Shown one piece after another: positions 53,986-64,000 of a DNA stretch of 64,000 nucleotides (position 1 is the stretch's first letter; each line of letters starts with the position of its first letter). Below the pieces are notes generated by a model. The model searched no databases, was not told where the DNA came from, and worked only from the letters and a program-made list of their open reading frames with translations. Position numbers and translations under genes: made by a program. Source of the DNA: Achatina immaculata (Eukaryota; Mollusca; Gastropoda; Stylommatophora; Achatinidae); NCBI GenBank assembly GCA_009760885.1, contig CM019717.1, positions 45,958,866-46,022,865 on the forward strand, written 5' to 3'.

Positions 53986-54011
53986 ACTAAACTTCCACAC
54001 AGAATACAAGA

Positions 54012-54130
54012 CGGCCTAGCTGATAGTACGTTGTCCTTTCGGGACTGGATGGTTGCTCTTCCCACTGGAGTCCGTGGTTCGAGTCACAATCAGTGTCGTA
54101 GGTTTTTTCCTTCTCGTCTACATCGCCTTG
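54012..54130 (+). mobile_element. tRNA-headed SINE (candidate)
   Basis: GGCCTAGCTGATAGTACGTT resembles a tRNA 5' end with A box. About 45 bp downstream is CCGTGGTTCGAGTCACAATC, a B box with flanking T-stem. The spacing fits a tRNA-related Pol III promoter, but the sequence does not appear able to form a full cloverleaf. The 3' limit is unknown. Confidence 0.5.
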
Positions 54131-54482
54131 TCTAGTGCTTTTCGAAGTTTATTATACAAAATTTGATACATCACTTTACAGAATTTTCCCAGCATCCTCT
54201 GTCGCTGAAGTTATAATACTAGTTGCCACCGTAATGATACTACTATGTTGTTTTATACATAACTAGAACAGTTATTTAGTTATTATCTTCATATTGGTAA
54301 ACCCCTTATATCAAAGGTTCTCAAATTTTATAATGTCACAGGACCCTTATAGCCATAATTCATCAATTCGCACATGACCATTCTCGTCACTGGCGTATTA
54401 CATGAAATATTTTTATGTTTTAACATAGTAAGTTTCTAGTGTTCTGTATAATCTACACGTACTGAGTGGACCCATGACCGGA

Positions 54483-54485
<3 letters not shown>
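54131..54485. other. Unassigned; hAT-like tip near 54315
   Basis: AAAGGTTCTCAAATTTTATA near 54316 resembles the 45034 hAT-like tip. No partner end or gene was found. Confidence 0.35.

Positions 54486-54526
<41 letters not shown>
54486..54526. repeat. (TA)n microsatellite
   Basis: About 20 TA units directly upstream of the mariner relic. Mariner inserts at TA, so the array may be the target or may have replaced the missing left end. Confidence 0.95.
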
Positions 54527-54528
<2 letters not shown>

Positions 54529-55095
54529 AAACATCCGAGTTTAACGACATCATTAAACAAGACAGACGTGTCACAGTATCTGAAATCGCTGTAAATCTTG
54601 GAATATGACACAATGCAGTACAGGAAATGACTGAAACCCTAGGTTATAGAAAAGTTTGTGCCCGCTGGGTCCTACGTTTGTTGACTGAAGATCACAAAGC
54701 TGTGAGAAAAACTCTGCTCGCCGGACAACTGAGGAAATTCAGAAAACAGGTTGGGAAATTCTTCCACGCGCTGCCTATAGCTCCTACCTGGCACTCAGTG
54801 ATTATCATATTTTCGGTTTTATGAAAGAACAAATGCGAGGCCATCACTACGACACAGGAGAGAACGTCCAGAAAGCAGGGCTTCTGTGCCTTCGGTCAGC
54901 TGGAACGGAATTCTACCAAGAGGGTATTTTCAAACTTTCAGAGCAATAGGAAAAATTTGTGCAGAGAAATGGAGATTATGTTGAAAAGCGAAAATAAAGG
55001 ATGCAGTTAAGGTGATACATTTATATTTTCTCTATCTGTAAATTCTGATTTTTTAAAAAAACTTCTGCTCACGACTTTCGGTATGACCCTTGTAT
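54527..55095 (+). pseudogene. mariner transposase relic, catalytic core deleted
   Basis: On the plus strand it starts in the second helix-turn-helix (DIIKQDRRVTVSEIAVNLGI), followed by KVCARWVLRLLTEDHKA. It then jumps to ALSDYHIFGFMKEQMRGHHY, which carries the third catalytic aspartate region, and ends AGTEFYQEGIFKLSEQ and VQRNGDYVEK. The segment with the first two catalytic aspartates is missing between about 54745 and 54770. The right terminal repeat ends ACGACTTTCGGTATGACCC plus TTG followed by TATA. The left end is lost against the (TA)n array. It is a different mariner from the one at 61246. Confidence 0.8.
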
Positions 55096-55496
55096 ATATC
55101 ACAGAGATACGGTCCTGATGATAAAATTAAATACAGGACACAAGTAGGAATGCTTGCCACACAAGAGAACACTGACAATTGCTTTGAAAACACGCCTAGA
55201 GACAGTACGTAAGAATATATTGTGGAATTACCACTGGGATAGTAGTTTGAGAAACACTGGTCATGGGGGGGGGGGGAAATCTTTAATCGATTCTGTACAA
55301 CGTGAGACATCGTCTGAAAACAAATCTAACCACTGTAGCCAGCTCTAAACCGGGAATATATCGAGTACTAATGAGGCCGAAGAAACGAAGGCCCAAACAA
55401 GAGAGAAAAGAATGTAGGGACAGAAAAACAGTGCAAAGAAAGGTAGTGGCATATGATGAGCTCTTACACGAATGTAGAAGTTACCTACCAATTTAA
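55096..55496. other. No recognisable feature
   Basis: A G run lies near 55267-55275. No gene is supported; short open frames at 55154-55348 and 55302-55496 have no known domain. Confidence 0.4.
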
Positions 55497-55925
55497 GGTA
55501 GAAATTACGAATGACATAAAGGTGAAAGTCAGTGATGACATAATGGTAGAAGTTACTGATGACATAAGGGTAGAAGTTACTGATAATGTAAATGTATAAG
55601 TTACCGATTACCTAAAGGTAGAAGTTACTGATGATATAAAGGTAGAAGACACTGATGACATAAAGGTAAAAGTTACTGATGACATAAGGGTAGGCGTTGC
55701 TGATGGCATAAAGGTAGAAGACACTAATGACATAAGGGTAGGCGTTGCTGATGGTATAAAGGTAGAAGACACTGATGATATAAAAGTAGAAGTTACTGAT
55801 GACATAAAAGTAGAAGTTAACTGATGACATAAAGGTGGAAGTCACTGATGACATAAAGGTGGAAGTTACTGATGACATAAAGGTGGAAGTCACTGATGAC
55901 ATAAAGGTGGAAGTTACTGGTGAAA
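55497..55925. repeat. 24-bp minisatellite, about 17 copies
   Basis: The unit is GAAGTTACTGATGACATAAA plus GGTA, with variants GTCACT, GACACT, GGCGTTGC and AATGTA. The eight-codon period leaves open frames on both strands (repeating EVTDDIKV on plus at 55835-55920). An extra A near 55818 shifts the phase. Confidence 0.93.
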
Positions 55926-57957
55926 CGAAGGAAAGGAATGAATCAATAACTTCTCACATTATGACCTCAGTACTTGGTATTCTTGATTTTCTCCTCTCAT
56001 TCTTTTTCTGTGTTCACTTGTTGTAGTTAATTACATACCTAAGCCCCATATTTTACGGAAGTAACCTGCACGCGATGTCCTATTATTTCCTCTGACAGCC
56101 GTATTACGTGGCACGGCTTGCTGTACTGACGTGGTTTTTTATCAAAGCATCTCACCGACTGGTACGGCTGAGTCAGGTAGACTACAACTATAACTGACGT
56201 CAGTCCGAGCTAGAGGGCCACCCTTGATTCCGCCAATTCTGATTTCTCTCCGCTGAAAGGTTTCCTCTCCAAGTAAGATTTCTTTCTGAGTGGAAAAGTG
56301 CTACGAAGGTATATTAGTTTGCTGTTTAACCGTAATTCAGGATGACCTACAGAAGGAGACATGATCATAGCACGTGTGTGTTAAATATCAATGCGTCCCG
56401 CGGACAGCACTATGGTGTAGTTTTTACTGTTTCTTCTTGTTTTAGTACACAATTATAGAAAGACAGAATATCTCCTCTGGACGTATTTGTTTCTCATTAT
56501 TTTTTTTCCTTTACCGGCATAAATTTCTTCTATTTTCGCTTCACTTCTTCAACAGACAAACCAGTTTTGGGCAAATTACGACTCGTGGGTCGCATGCGGA
56601 TTTCTGATATATAATGAGGGGCTAGCGGAAGCATGTAGGCTGAAAACCCTTTTTTTTATTAACATCAATAATTAATTTTTTTAAAGGCAAAATAAAAATA
56701 TTAAAACTTTATATTTATAAAATTAGACTCTATTCAAAAGACCGTCAAAATGGGGTACATCCCCAGCTTCTGTAACCCTCACCCCGATCTCACCACGCCC
56801 TCTAGCGGCTCTCAGACATCTGAACTTTTATCACAAGTGGCTCTTGTAGTCAAGCAAGTTTGGCCATCCCCGACATATAAATGTTCAGTACCAGCTTGAT
56901 TTTCCTGAAGATTATTTTTAAAAAAACAACAGCGACACATAACATTGTTGCTGCTATTTGTTTGTTTATGTGTGTTTGTGTGTGTGTGTGAGAGGGAGAG
57001 AGAGAGGGAGAGAGGGAGAGAGAGAGACAAGTAATTATAAACAGTTCACAATTAACTTCTGGTTGTTTGAGGGCTGCAAGTCCATCAATAAATCATTATG
57101 CTATTTTGCATTGGTTCCAAGCAGCGGGGACACTGCGGGGCTCCAATTACGCGATCCGAACTGTGGGCAAGAATCTCGCGCTGAGAGACGTGATCTGATG
57201 TTAATGGAGATTTGGGCAATTGTGGCACAAGGGGAGAGAACTCTCCTTTCAGATTTGACATTATCTAGAATTCCTAGTGATCCGAATTAGCTCATTGTTC
57301 TATAGAAATATTTTTGTGCTTTAGTTGCTCTAAACAAAATGTTTTTGAAAGGGGGGGGGAATGGTCTATTGTTTTTTTTTATCGATGACATATTTTTGTT
57401 AGTATAAGTGTTCCCTCCCTTTTCTCGTTATGTTCATTATTTATTCCGCTTTCTTGCTTTATTATATCCTGCTTCTTTCCCGCTTTAGGAAGCTGCTTAG
57501 ATTCTGACATGCGGAGCTGACCACCTGTGGTCCGACAATGATGCCACAAGTTCTCGCTCAGATCTTTTCAGTCTTTTACAAATTATTTTATGAAAGATTA
57601 GAAAGAAGTGTAAATGTTGGACTAGATTCAGGTGGAGGTGCATCGTTCCGTTTTACAGGATTTTTTAAAAAAATAGTAAAAACAAAAAAAAAAGAGAGAG
57701 ATAACAATGAAAGCCAATGAGAAGAGAGTAGGGTAATAAATAAAAAAAATTGCAAGAACAAACCAATATTTCGACAGGGCGCCTTTATAAAGGGAAAGAC
57801 AAAACACTGCATAACACATACACATTACTTCTCTTTCAGAATTCACTTCAACTGAAGGTGGGCCACATAATGTTTTTGAGTTCGACGGGGATCTGTTTAA
57901 GAAAACACACACGCACGCAAATACACACATCCACGCACAAAAATAATGTGCCCATGG
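55926..57957. other. Unassigned; hAT-like fragment and (GT)n(GA)n
   Basis: TTACGACTCGTGGGTCGCAT plus GCGG near 56575 resembles the hAT-like MITE copies at 6197 and 39815. A (GT)n followed by (GA)n tract lies at 56966-57028. Other sequence, including several short open frames, is not recognised. Confidence 0.4.
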
Positions 57958-58174
57958 TACAGCTCAGTCAGTCATTTGAATGTTCTTTGCGGAACTTTGC
58001 CTCCCTAACATCTCTCTGTAGGCTATCGGCTGTAAGCAAGATGCCCTGCTGCTGATGTATCCTTTTGCAGATTATCAATGATGTCTTGCAGCCATCTTCG
58101 CCTTGGTCTTCCTCTCTTTCTTTTCTCCATTATGTATCCTTCCAAGACGGTTTTTTTTTCTAAATTCTCATGAC

Positions 58175-58178
<4 letters not shown>

Positions 58179-58211
<33 letters not shown>

Positions 58212-61116
58212 CCTTAAGTGCCCAGGGCACATGGGGCTTCCGCAAGGGTTTTCCACAAATGCCTGTCTTTCGCCTTTTTTTCTGCTCTTGCCCAGGTGAG
58301 CCCTCTATTGCTCAACATCCTTTCTGTTGTTCTTCTCCATGTCTCTTTTGGTCTACCCTTACTTCTGTTCCCCTGTGGTGTCCATCTTAGTGCTATTTTT
58401 GGTAGTGAGTTGTCAGTCATTCGGAGCACATGTCCCAACCATCGCCAGCGTCTTTCCTCAATAATTGTTGTCAGTGGTTTCATCTGCATTTCTGCTAATA
58501 AGATGTTATTTCTTATGGTGTTTGGCCAAAATATTTTTTTAATTCTTCGTAAACATTTAGTCTGGAAAGAATTCAACTTGTTTTCTATGGTTTTGGTGAT
58601 TTTCCAGCATTCATTTCCATAGAGTAGTACACTTAGAACATTACTCTTAAATATCCTGATTTTCATATTTATGCTTAGTTTTTTTTTATTTCCATATATT
58701 CTGCAGCATTGCAAAAGCCTGGTTTGCTCTAGTAAGTCTGCTGTTGATGTCCTCTGTGCTGTCTCCATTTTCTACTACTCTGCTGCCAAGGTATACAAAT
58801 TCGTTGACCTCCTCCACTAACCTGTTATCTATTCTGAGTACATTTCTGTTGTTCACATTTTGCTTCATTAACTTTGTCTTTCTACGTTGATCTTTAGTCC
58901 TATGTTGTTTGCATTCTGAGTTAGCTTGTTTATTTTATCTTGCATATCTTTGTGACTGCTTGATAATAGACTAATGTCGTCCGCAAAGTCAAGGTCCTCC
59001 AGCACTGTGTCAAGGGTCTATTGTAATCCTCTGCGTTTGTCTAATGTTGCCTCCTTCATTAACCAGTGTACTGCCAAGATAAATAATGTTGGTGATAGTA
59101 CACATCCCTGTTTCACTCTTGTTTGTACCCTAAAGCTGCTGGAGGTATGTTCTCCACAGATAACTTTGCACTGAAAACCCTCATATAGGGCTTTGATTAC
59201 ATTACTATTTTATGGGGGAGGCCATGCCATCTTAGGATTTTCCACAGTGCATCTCTGTTGACACTGTCAAAGGCTTTCTCAAAATCTATGAATAATGCAT
59301 ATGTTGTGCTATGCCACTCATTTGCCTGTTCTAATATTTGTCTAAGTACAAATATGTGGTCTATGCATGATCTTCCTTTCCTAAATCCTGCCTGCTCTTT
59401 CCGAAGTTTTTCCTCAAGTGTTGGTACAATTCTGTTGATGATTATTCTGCAAAATACTTTACTGGTGAGTGACAGTAGGGTAATGCCTCTCCAGTTCCCG
59501 CAATCTCTGAGGTCACCCTTCTTTGGTAGTTTTACTATAAGCCCAGTTTTCCACTCCTCTGGGGCTTTTTCTAAATCCCAAATTTGTTGTAATATCCGGC
59601 AAAGTTGTTTTGGTGTTTCTGTTTCTTCTGCTTTCAACCTCTCAGTAGTCACTTCATCGTCACCTGGTGCCCTGTCTGATTTTAGCATCTTTATCGCCTC
59701 CTTTACTTCATTTATTGTTATTGGTCCTGTATTGATGTTTAGTTCCGTTTTTGCTTCAGGTATGTCTATTGCTTGTGCTGCTTGTGTTCTGTTTAGTAGG
59801 GTGTTAAAGTGTTCCCTCCATCTTTCAATTTTTTCTCTTTCTCCACTGACCAGTTGTCCATTTTGTGTTCTTACTGCACTTTCACATCTTGTGTTGAAGT
59901 TACCTGTCATCTGCTTTGTGATTTTATATATGGTTTTCATGTCATTTGTATATGCTGCTTTCTCTGCTGTTTCTGCTAAGTTGTCATAATATTGACGTTT
60001 ATCTTGACGGCATGATTCCTTCATTTCTTTGTCTTTTTGTGCATAATTACCTAAAACTCGTTCTTTAAGCCGTTGTGATTTGGTGTTCAGTAATTTTTTC
60101 TTGATTTCTTTTCTTTGCTCTATCTTTTCCCATGTGGTCTCGCTTATCCATTCCTCTTTTCTCCCTTTCCGATATCCCAGTACCTCTTTTGCAGTTTCCT
60201 GTAGTGTTTTACTGAACTCTAATATGGACATTTCTGCTTCGTCTTGTAGGACACTGAAGCGGTTCTTAAGTATTATTGAGAATTCATTTCTTGTTTGCTG
60301 GTCTATCAGTTTTCTTGTATCAAAATGTATCTTTCTGTGTTCTCCGATTTTGGCTTTCCTTAATTTTAGTTTTATTTTTGCTACCAGAAGGTTGTGATCA
60401 CTTCCTACATCTGCTCCTTTCCTTGCTCGCACATCTTGTAGTGACCGTTTCCACTTGTTTATTAGTATGTGATCGATTTGGTTTTCTGTGGTTTTATCTG
60501 GTGACTTCCAAGTCACCTTATGGATGTTTTTGTGTTGGAAAATTGTCCCTCCGATGGTCATCATGTTTTCTTCACAGAAACTGCACAGTCTTTCTCCATT
60601 TTCATTTATTTCTCCGATTCCTTCTCTTCCCATGATTCTTCTTCTATCTTCATTTCCTTCACCTACTTTTGCATTGAAGTCGCCCAAGATGAGTAGCATA
60701 TCATGCTTGGGTATTGTTTCTACTGTTGCTTGGAGGCTGTTGTAAAAATCTTCTTTTAATTCCTCTTCAGCTGCTTCTGTTGGTGCATAACAAACTATAA
60801 TAGACAGCTTCGTGAACTTGAGTTGAACCGTGCATATAATAATCTCTCATTTATTGGGGTCCATTTCAGCACTGCTCTTGATGCTTCTTTTGTTATAATC
60901 AATGCTACTCCTCCTTCATGAAGATCTTCTTTACCTGACCATATTATTGTATCTTCTGTGTGCTGTGTTGTTAATTTCCTTCTGCCTTGTCCTATCCATC
61001 TTGCTTCTTGTATTCCTAGTATGTCTAGTTTGTATCTGTGCATTTCCTTGATGGTTTGTGCTAGTTTTCCAGTCTGGTTTAGTGTTCTTATATTCCAGCT
61101 GCCTATTTGCATCTTA
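58179..61116 (-). mobile_element. LINE-C, nearly full length (2.94 kb), (AG)n tail
   Basis: A perfect 12-bp TSD (CTCATGACGTTT at 58167-58178 and 61117-61128) places it inside LINE-F. The 3' tail is (AG)n (plus-strand (TC)n at 58179-58208), and the same tail type is seen on the LINE-C fragments at 31217 and 47570. The 5' end lies only about 4 bp upstream of a start codon, so the element either has almost no 5' UTR or was truncated just there. Confidence 0.95.
58214..61112 (-). pseudogene. LINE-C ORF2-like protein: EN-RT, frameshifted
   Basis: From the ATG at 61112 the EN begins at once (MQIGSWNIRTLNQTGKLAQT), then IQEARWIGQG. A frameshift near 60810 leads to KLSIIVCYAPTEAAEEEL and a 500-codon frame (60699-59197). 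That frame has LILGDFNAKVGEG, GSDHNLLVAKIK, the RT entry WRGITLLSLTSKVFCRII, QAGFRKGRSCIDHIF and motif A FIDFEKAFDSV. After a further break come motif B RVKQGCVLSPTLFIL, motif C LDFADDISLLSS near 58965, then GLKINVER, the C-terminus WRWLGHVLR, GRPKETWRR and APCALGT-stop. Catalytic residues are visible, but several frameshifts and stops make it inactive. It belongs to a different lineage from LINE-E (FADD instead of YADD, different tail). Confidence 0.92.
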
Positions 61117-61200
61117 CTCATGACGTTTAATGTTTCCAAAATATTTAAGTTTTGTCTGTGTAATCCTCTTTACTAGCCAACCTTCTTCAATATTACGTTT

Positions 61201-61202
<2 letters not shown>

Positions 61203-61243
<41 letters not shown>
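61203..61243. repeat. (TA)n microsatellite
   Basis: About 20 TA units between the LINE-F fragment and the mariner left end; the mariner probably inserted in it. Confidence 0.95.
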
Positions 61244-61245
<2 letters not shown>

Positions 61246-61338
61246 CGAGGGATGATTGATAAGTTCTCGGCATAAGGTACAGTGGATTATATGTGGACAA
61301 ATGTTTTGGGTTATTTCTCAACATAGTCCCCTTGAATC

Positions 61339-61817
61339 TGTGGAGAGGAGCAGACAGAACTACAAAATTAAGATTTTTAAGGGCATGCATCTTTCCCATA
61401 GCAACATATGCCTGTGAGACCTGGACACTTAACAAAACAGTTGAGAAACACATAAATGCCTTTGAATGTAAATGCTACAGAAGAGTTCTCCAAATATCGT
61501 GGGCACAAAAAAGAACAAATATATATATACTACAAGAGCTTAATATTGAAGAAGGCTGGCTAGTAAAGAGGATTAAAGAGAGAGAACTTAAATATTTTGG
61601 ACACATTAAACGTCATGATAATTTAGAGAAGACCGTATTAGAAGGATACATAATGGGAACTAGAAAAGAGGAAGACCAAAACGAAGATGGCTGCAAGACA
61701 TCGTTGATGATCTGCGAATGGATGCAGCAGCAACCGGCCATCTTGCTCACAACTGAGAGGCCTACAGGAGTGCTGTTTGGGAAGCAAAGTTCCGCAAGGA
61801 ATATGCAAATGATTGAA
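61339..61817 (+). mobile_element. LINE-E insertion in mariner
   Basis: On the plus strand it starts at NLWRGADRTTKLRFLRACIF, then ATYACETWTLNKTVEKHINA, CYRRVLQISW and LNIEEGWLVK. It has a one-base loss near the RKRGRP block (MGTRKEEDQNED) and a degraded end FRKEYAND-like with TGAATTGAA tail. TTGAA occurs at both borders and is a possible 5-bp TSD; removing the insert restores a continuous mariner end. The insertion lies between the mariner stop region and its left inverted repeat. Confidence 0.85.
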
Positions 61818-61819
61818 TT

Positions 61820-62823
61820 GAAGTCACCTTGCAAGTTTATGCATTTAGTCCACCGATCCTGGAGCATAAGGATCCCTTCTTTGTAAAAGCCAGCATCTTG
61901 TGCCAGTAGAAAGCGGTCTACAGCATGAATGAAGACCATTTGCGACCACTGAGCTCCTTTTTTGAGTTTGGTAAACAGGTAACAGTCCGAAAGAGCTAAA
62001 TCTGGGGAACATGGAGGATGTTCAAGAAGCTGGAGGCCGCATTCATGAATGGCAGCCATTGCCACTGCCGACTTGTGAACTGGAGCATTGTCTTGATGAA
62101 AGATGACTCCTCTCGTCAATTTCCCTCGACGATTTTCCTTCAATTTGACCCGCAGTTGCTTCACAAGATTAGCGTAATAGGCCCCGGTGACCGTTCTATC
62201 CTTTTGAAGATAGTCTAGCAATAGCATACCTTCTGCAGACAGAAACACCCTTGCTTTCTTTGGAAGTGGGGATCCATGATGTTTCCACTGCTTTGATTTT
62301 TCTTTGGTTTCTGGTTGAAAATGATGAATCCAAGTCTCATCTATAGTCACAAAATGCTGAAGAAACTTTTCAGAATTTGCAGAAAAATGGCCAAGATTGT
62401 CTCTTGACATGCTGAGACGTGGTCGTTTGTGATCAACTCCAAGAAGTTTCGGGACCCATCGAGCAGAGACCTTTATCACTTGAAGATCATTATGAATAAT
62501 GACATGAACACGTTTCTGGGAGATACTTAACTCAGTAGCAATATACCGCTTAGTTAGTCGTCGATCCTCCATTATCATGTCATGGATTCTGCTGGTGTTT
62601 CATTAGTGGTTATTGTTTGTGGTCTTCCTGGGCGGAGATCATCTTCCAGACTCTCCTTTCCATGTTTGAATTGAGGTGCCCATTTCTTCACTGTGCTGTA
62701 AGAAGGGGCACTCTCCCCTAGAGTCTCCACCTCATGGATCTCATTCGATGATAAGCTCTTGACGTGGAGGTAGCGAAAGACTGCTCCATGAGAAATTGTA
62801 TCAATTTTCTCAATTTCTGCCAC
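61820..62823 (-). pseudogene. mariner transposase, D,D34D type, frameshifted
   Basis: The protein would cut and paste the element at TA sites. The N-terminal part (62823-62575) has the helix-turn-helix and linker: APSYSTVKKWAPQFKHGKES then LEDDLRPGRPQT. A frameshift near 62590 leads to the second frame: RRLTKRYIATELSISQKRVH, ARWVPKLL, the first catalytic motif VTIDETWIHHF, the second VIFHQDNAPVHKS and the third CSPDLALSDCYLF. There are 34 residues between the second and third aspartates, as in mariner. All three aspartates are intact. Apart from the frameshift the C-terminus (DRWTKCINLQGDF) runs almost to its normal end, where LINE-E sequence begins nearby. The mariner call is secure. Confidence 0.93.
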
Positions 62824-62981
62824 CCCTTACCACTTCAGTAGCCTGTAAAAAAATTGGTTGCAATTAATTTCTTGAAACTTGGTGTTTAATCTTATATTAA
62901 CCTATTCTACAAATGCACCTAATATCAACTGTGTGTTTCAAGTACTTGTACCTTATGCCGAGAACTATCAGCCACCTCTCA

Positions 62982-63085
62982 TATATGCATATATATATAT
63001 ACACACATATATATAACATCATCAAAGCATATATACATGTTATATATATTTACTACACATATATACTATATATATAGTATGGCTA
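62982..63085. repeat. TA-rich simple sequence with inverted symmetry
   Basis: Degenerate (TA)n with CA interruptions beside the mariner right end, able to form AT-rich hairpins (for example ACTATATATATAGT near 63065-63078). Confidence 0.8.
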
Positions 63086-63236
63086 ATACACTAATATGAA
63101 ACATTCATTGAACGATGATACGAAAAATAATAATAATGACTAAGGAACTAAAGATAAAAACGACAAATAACTTATTTTATCTAGTGTTTTCAAACTTCTG
63201 CGAGATCTGTGCAGTGTCTCTCGAATTGTTTAGCAT
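63086..63236. other. Unassigned
   Basis: A short AT-rich stretch with no recognised content. Confidence 0.4.
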
Positions 63237-63243
63237 ATTGGCC

Positions 63244-63308
63244 TACAGGAGAGCTGTTAGGGTGGCAAAGTTCCGTAAGGGACATGCAAATGACTGACTG
63301 ACTGACTG
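63244..63308 (+). mobile_element. 65-bp LINE-F stub with (TGAC)n tail
   Basis: A 7-bp TSD, ATTGGCC, lies at 63237-63243 and 63309-63315. Between them are only the last 15 codons of LINE-F (YRRAVRVAKFRKGHAND-stop) and (TGAC)4. This is an extreme 5' truncation caught with both borders. Confidence 0.85.
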
Positions 63309-63315
63309 ATTGGCC

Positions 63316-64000
63316 GTGTAATATATACAGTTATTTCCACGGGCTCTGGGTTATCTAGAATCTTGAGAGTATCCTCTTATCTCCTCCGTGTTACTTGTTT
63401 TCTTTGATACTCATCAATACTCGTACACATGAAAGCTACAGAGAACAGTGTAGCCTGTAAAGATTTTTTTTTTAATACAAAGCATTTGAGGCGTGACAGA
63501 AAGAAAAATAGTAATAGAATAACTGTGATGAAATGCCCTTTGACCCAGAGCCACGGACACTTGTGGGTCGGGTAATCGTCTAGATCAGAATTTCTCAAAA
63601 CTGTGTCCCCGTGGAAACATTTGGAATGATTTTTTTTCTTTAAATCCTCGTGGAACCCCTGCATTAAAAGATTTATCGCCGGTCATTTGTGTGTGTGTGT
63701 CATACGCCCCACCCCCTTTTTCTCCCAGTTATCACCGCCATTATCTCTCGTCATATAATACACACGTTCTAGATAGTGAAGTTCGAGCTCAGCAATGGCG
63801 GTACGACCATTTCACGTTCTCACAAGCGACACGCCGATGGCTATGATGTTTTGATGTGGAGCTGAATTTCTGAGCCACCGGTAAAAAGTGCGTGTGCCCT
63901 GAGGCAGTTTGACTGAGTGTGGTGCAGACAGGACAGCAAAGACGTGACAGAATGAGCCACAGTGTTGTCACTGCTTCCAAGATGGAGGTCGGTTCTGTGT
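63316..64000. other. Unassigned; weak hAT-like tip at about 63587
   Basis: CAGAATTTCTCAAAACTGTG near 63587 recalls hAT terminal repeats, with no matching partner. Short open frames here (63377-63664, 63789-63980, both minus) have no recognised domain. Confidence 0.4.

Larger units (their letters stand above)
57962..61195 (-). pseudogene. LINE-F 3' fragment, split by LINE-C
   Basis: On the minus strand the upstream piece (61195-61117) encodes NIEEGWLVKRI and the sequence to the KRH region. The downstream piece (58178-57962) continues HENLEKKTVLEGYIMEKRKR, RGRPRRRWLQDIIDNL and ends near ECSN with a (TGAC)n tail. The interruption at 58179-61116 is LINE-C. LINE-F differs from LINE-E mainly in tail sequence and scattered residues, so it is best seen as a sister subfamily. 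Confidence 0.85.
61246..62981 (-). mobile_element. mariner element with LINE-E insertion
   Basis: The ends are inverted: CGAGGGATGATTGATAAGTT then CTCGGCATAAGGTAC on the left, and in reverse complement TGAGAGGTGGCTGATAGTTC then TCGGCATAAGGTAC on the right. TA flanks both (61244-61245 and 62982-62983), in keeping with TA target duplication. The element encodes a minus-strand transposase. Without the LINE-E (about 479 bp at 61339-61817) it would be about 1.26 kb, the usual mariner size. Confidence 0.92.

Overview
The window looks like intergenic DNA from an animal genome of the repeat-rich invertebrate type. It is AT-rich. It holds many 5'-truncated LINEs, tRNA-headed SINEs, mariner and hAT remnants, at least eleven minisatellites and many microsatellites. 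No intact host gene, rRNA or genuine tRNA gene could be supported. A marine lophotrochozoan such as a mollusc is a plausible source, but that rests on general repeat character and is weakly held.

Working labels, used only here: LINE-A has a (TGA/ATG)n 3' tail and a C-terminus near RHGT-stop. LINE-B is the element that hosts LINE-A in the 10.4-13.4 kb duplication. LINE-C has an (AG)n tail and ends near CALGT-stop. LINE-E has a (TGAA)n tail and ends near FRKGHANE-stop. LINE-F is a LINE-E relative with a (TGAC)n tail. LINE-G has a (GAA)n tail. A CR1-like LINE is also present. LINEs A, C, E, F and G end in a short microsatellite instead of poly(A), as RTE/BovB-type elements do; a clade call would need an RT phylogeny. 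Many insertions are bounded by target-site duplications (TSDs) of 5-14 bp that can be read directly, so exact insertion limits and nesting order can be given.

Layout. 0-10 kb: LINE-A and LINE-G remnants, a 35-bp minisatellite, a Tigger-like MITE carrying a nested hAT-like MITE, a naked (TCA)n between 14-bp repeats, and a hAT transposase pseudogene split by LINE-A. 10.4-14.2 kb: a ~1.8-kb tandem duplication carrying LINE-A nested in LINE-B plus an 18-bp satellite. 14.4-20.7 kb: 57-bp and 46-bp satellites; the latter is invaded by a 1.34-kb (GAA)-tailed element and then expanded by a 1.70-kb tandem duplication. 22.4-26.3 kb: a 3.1-kb LINE-E inside an older LINE-E. 27-34 kb: decayed LINE 3' ends. 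34-38 kb: 27-, 36- and 26-bp minisatellites. 38-44.6 kb: LINE-A, a SINE-LINE-E chimera and two further LINE-E copies. 45-50 kb: a MITE, two (GAA)-tailed insertions and a 26-bp satellite. 50-57 kb: a 25-bp satellite, a CR1 3' end, a tRNA-like SINE, a mariner relic and a 24-bp satellite. 58-63.3 kb: a nearly full-length LINE-C inside LINE-F, a mariner hit by LINE-E, and a 65-bp LINE-F stub.

The elements work together only as a retroposition ecosystem. LINE EN/RT proteins prime at target sites and leave family-specific microsatellite tails, and some products are truncated to almost nothing but the tail. All RT, EN and transposase frames seen here are broken by stops or frameshifts. The most unusual item is the SINE-LINE chimera at 40182-42741.
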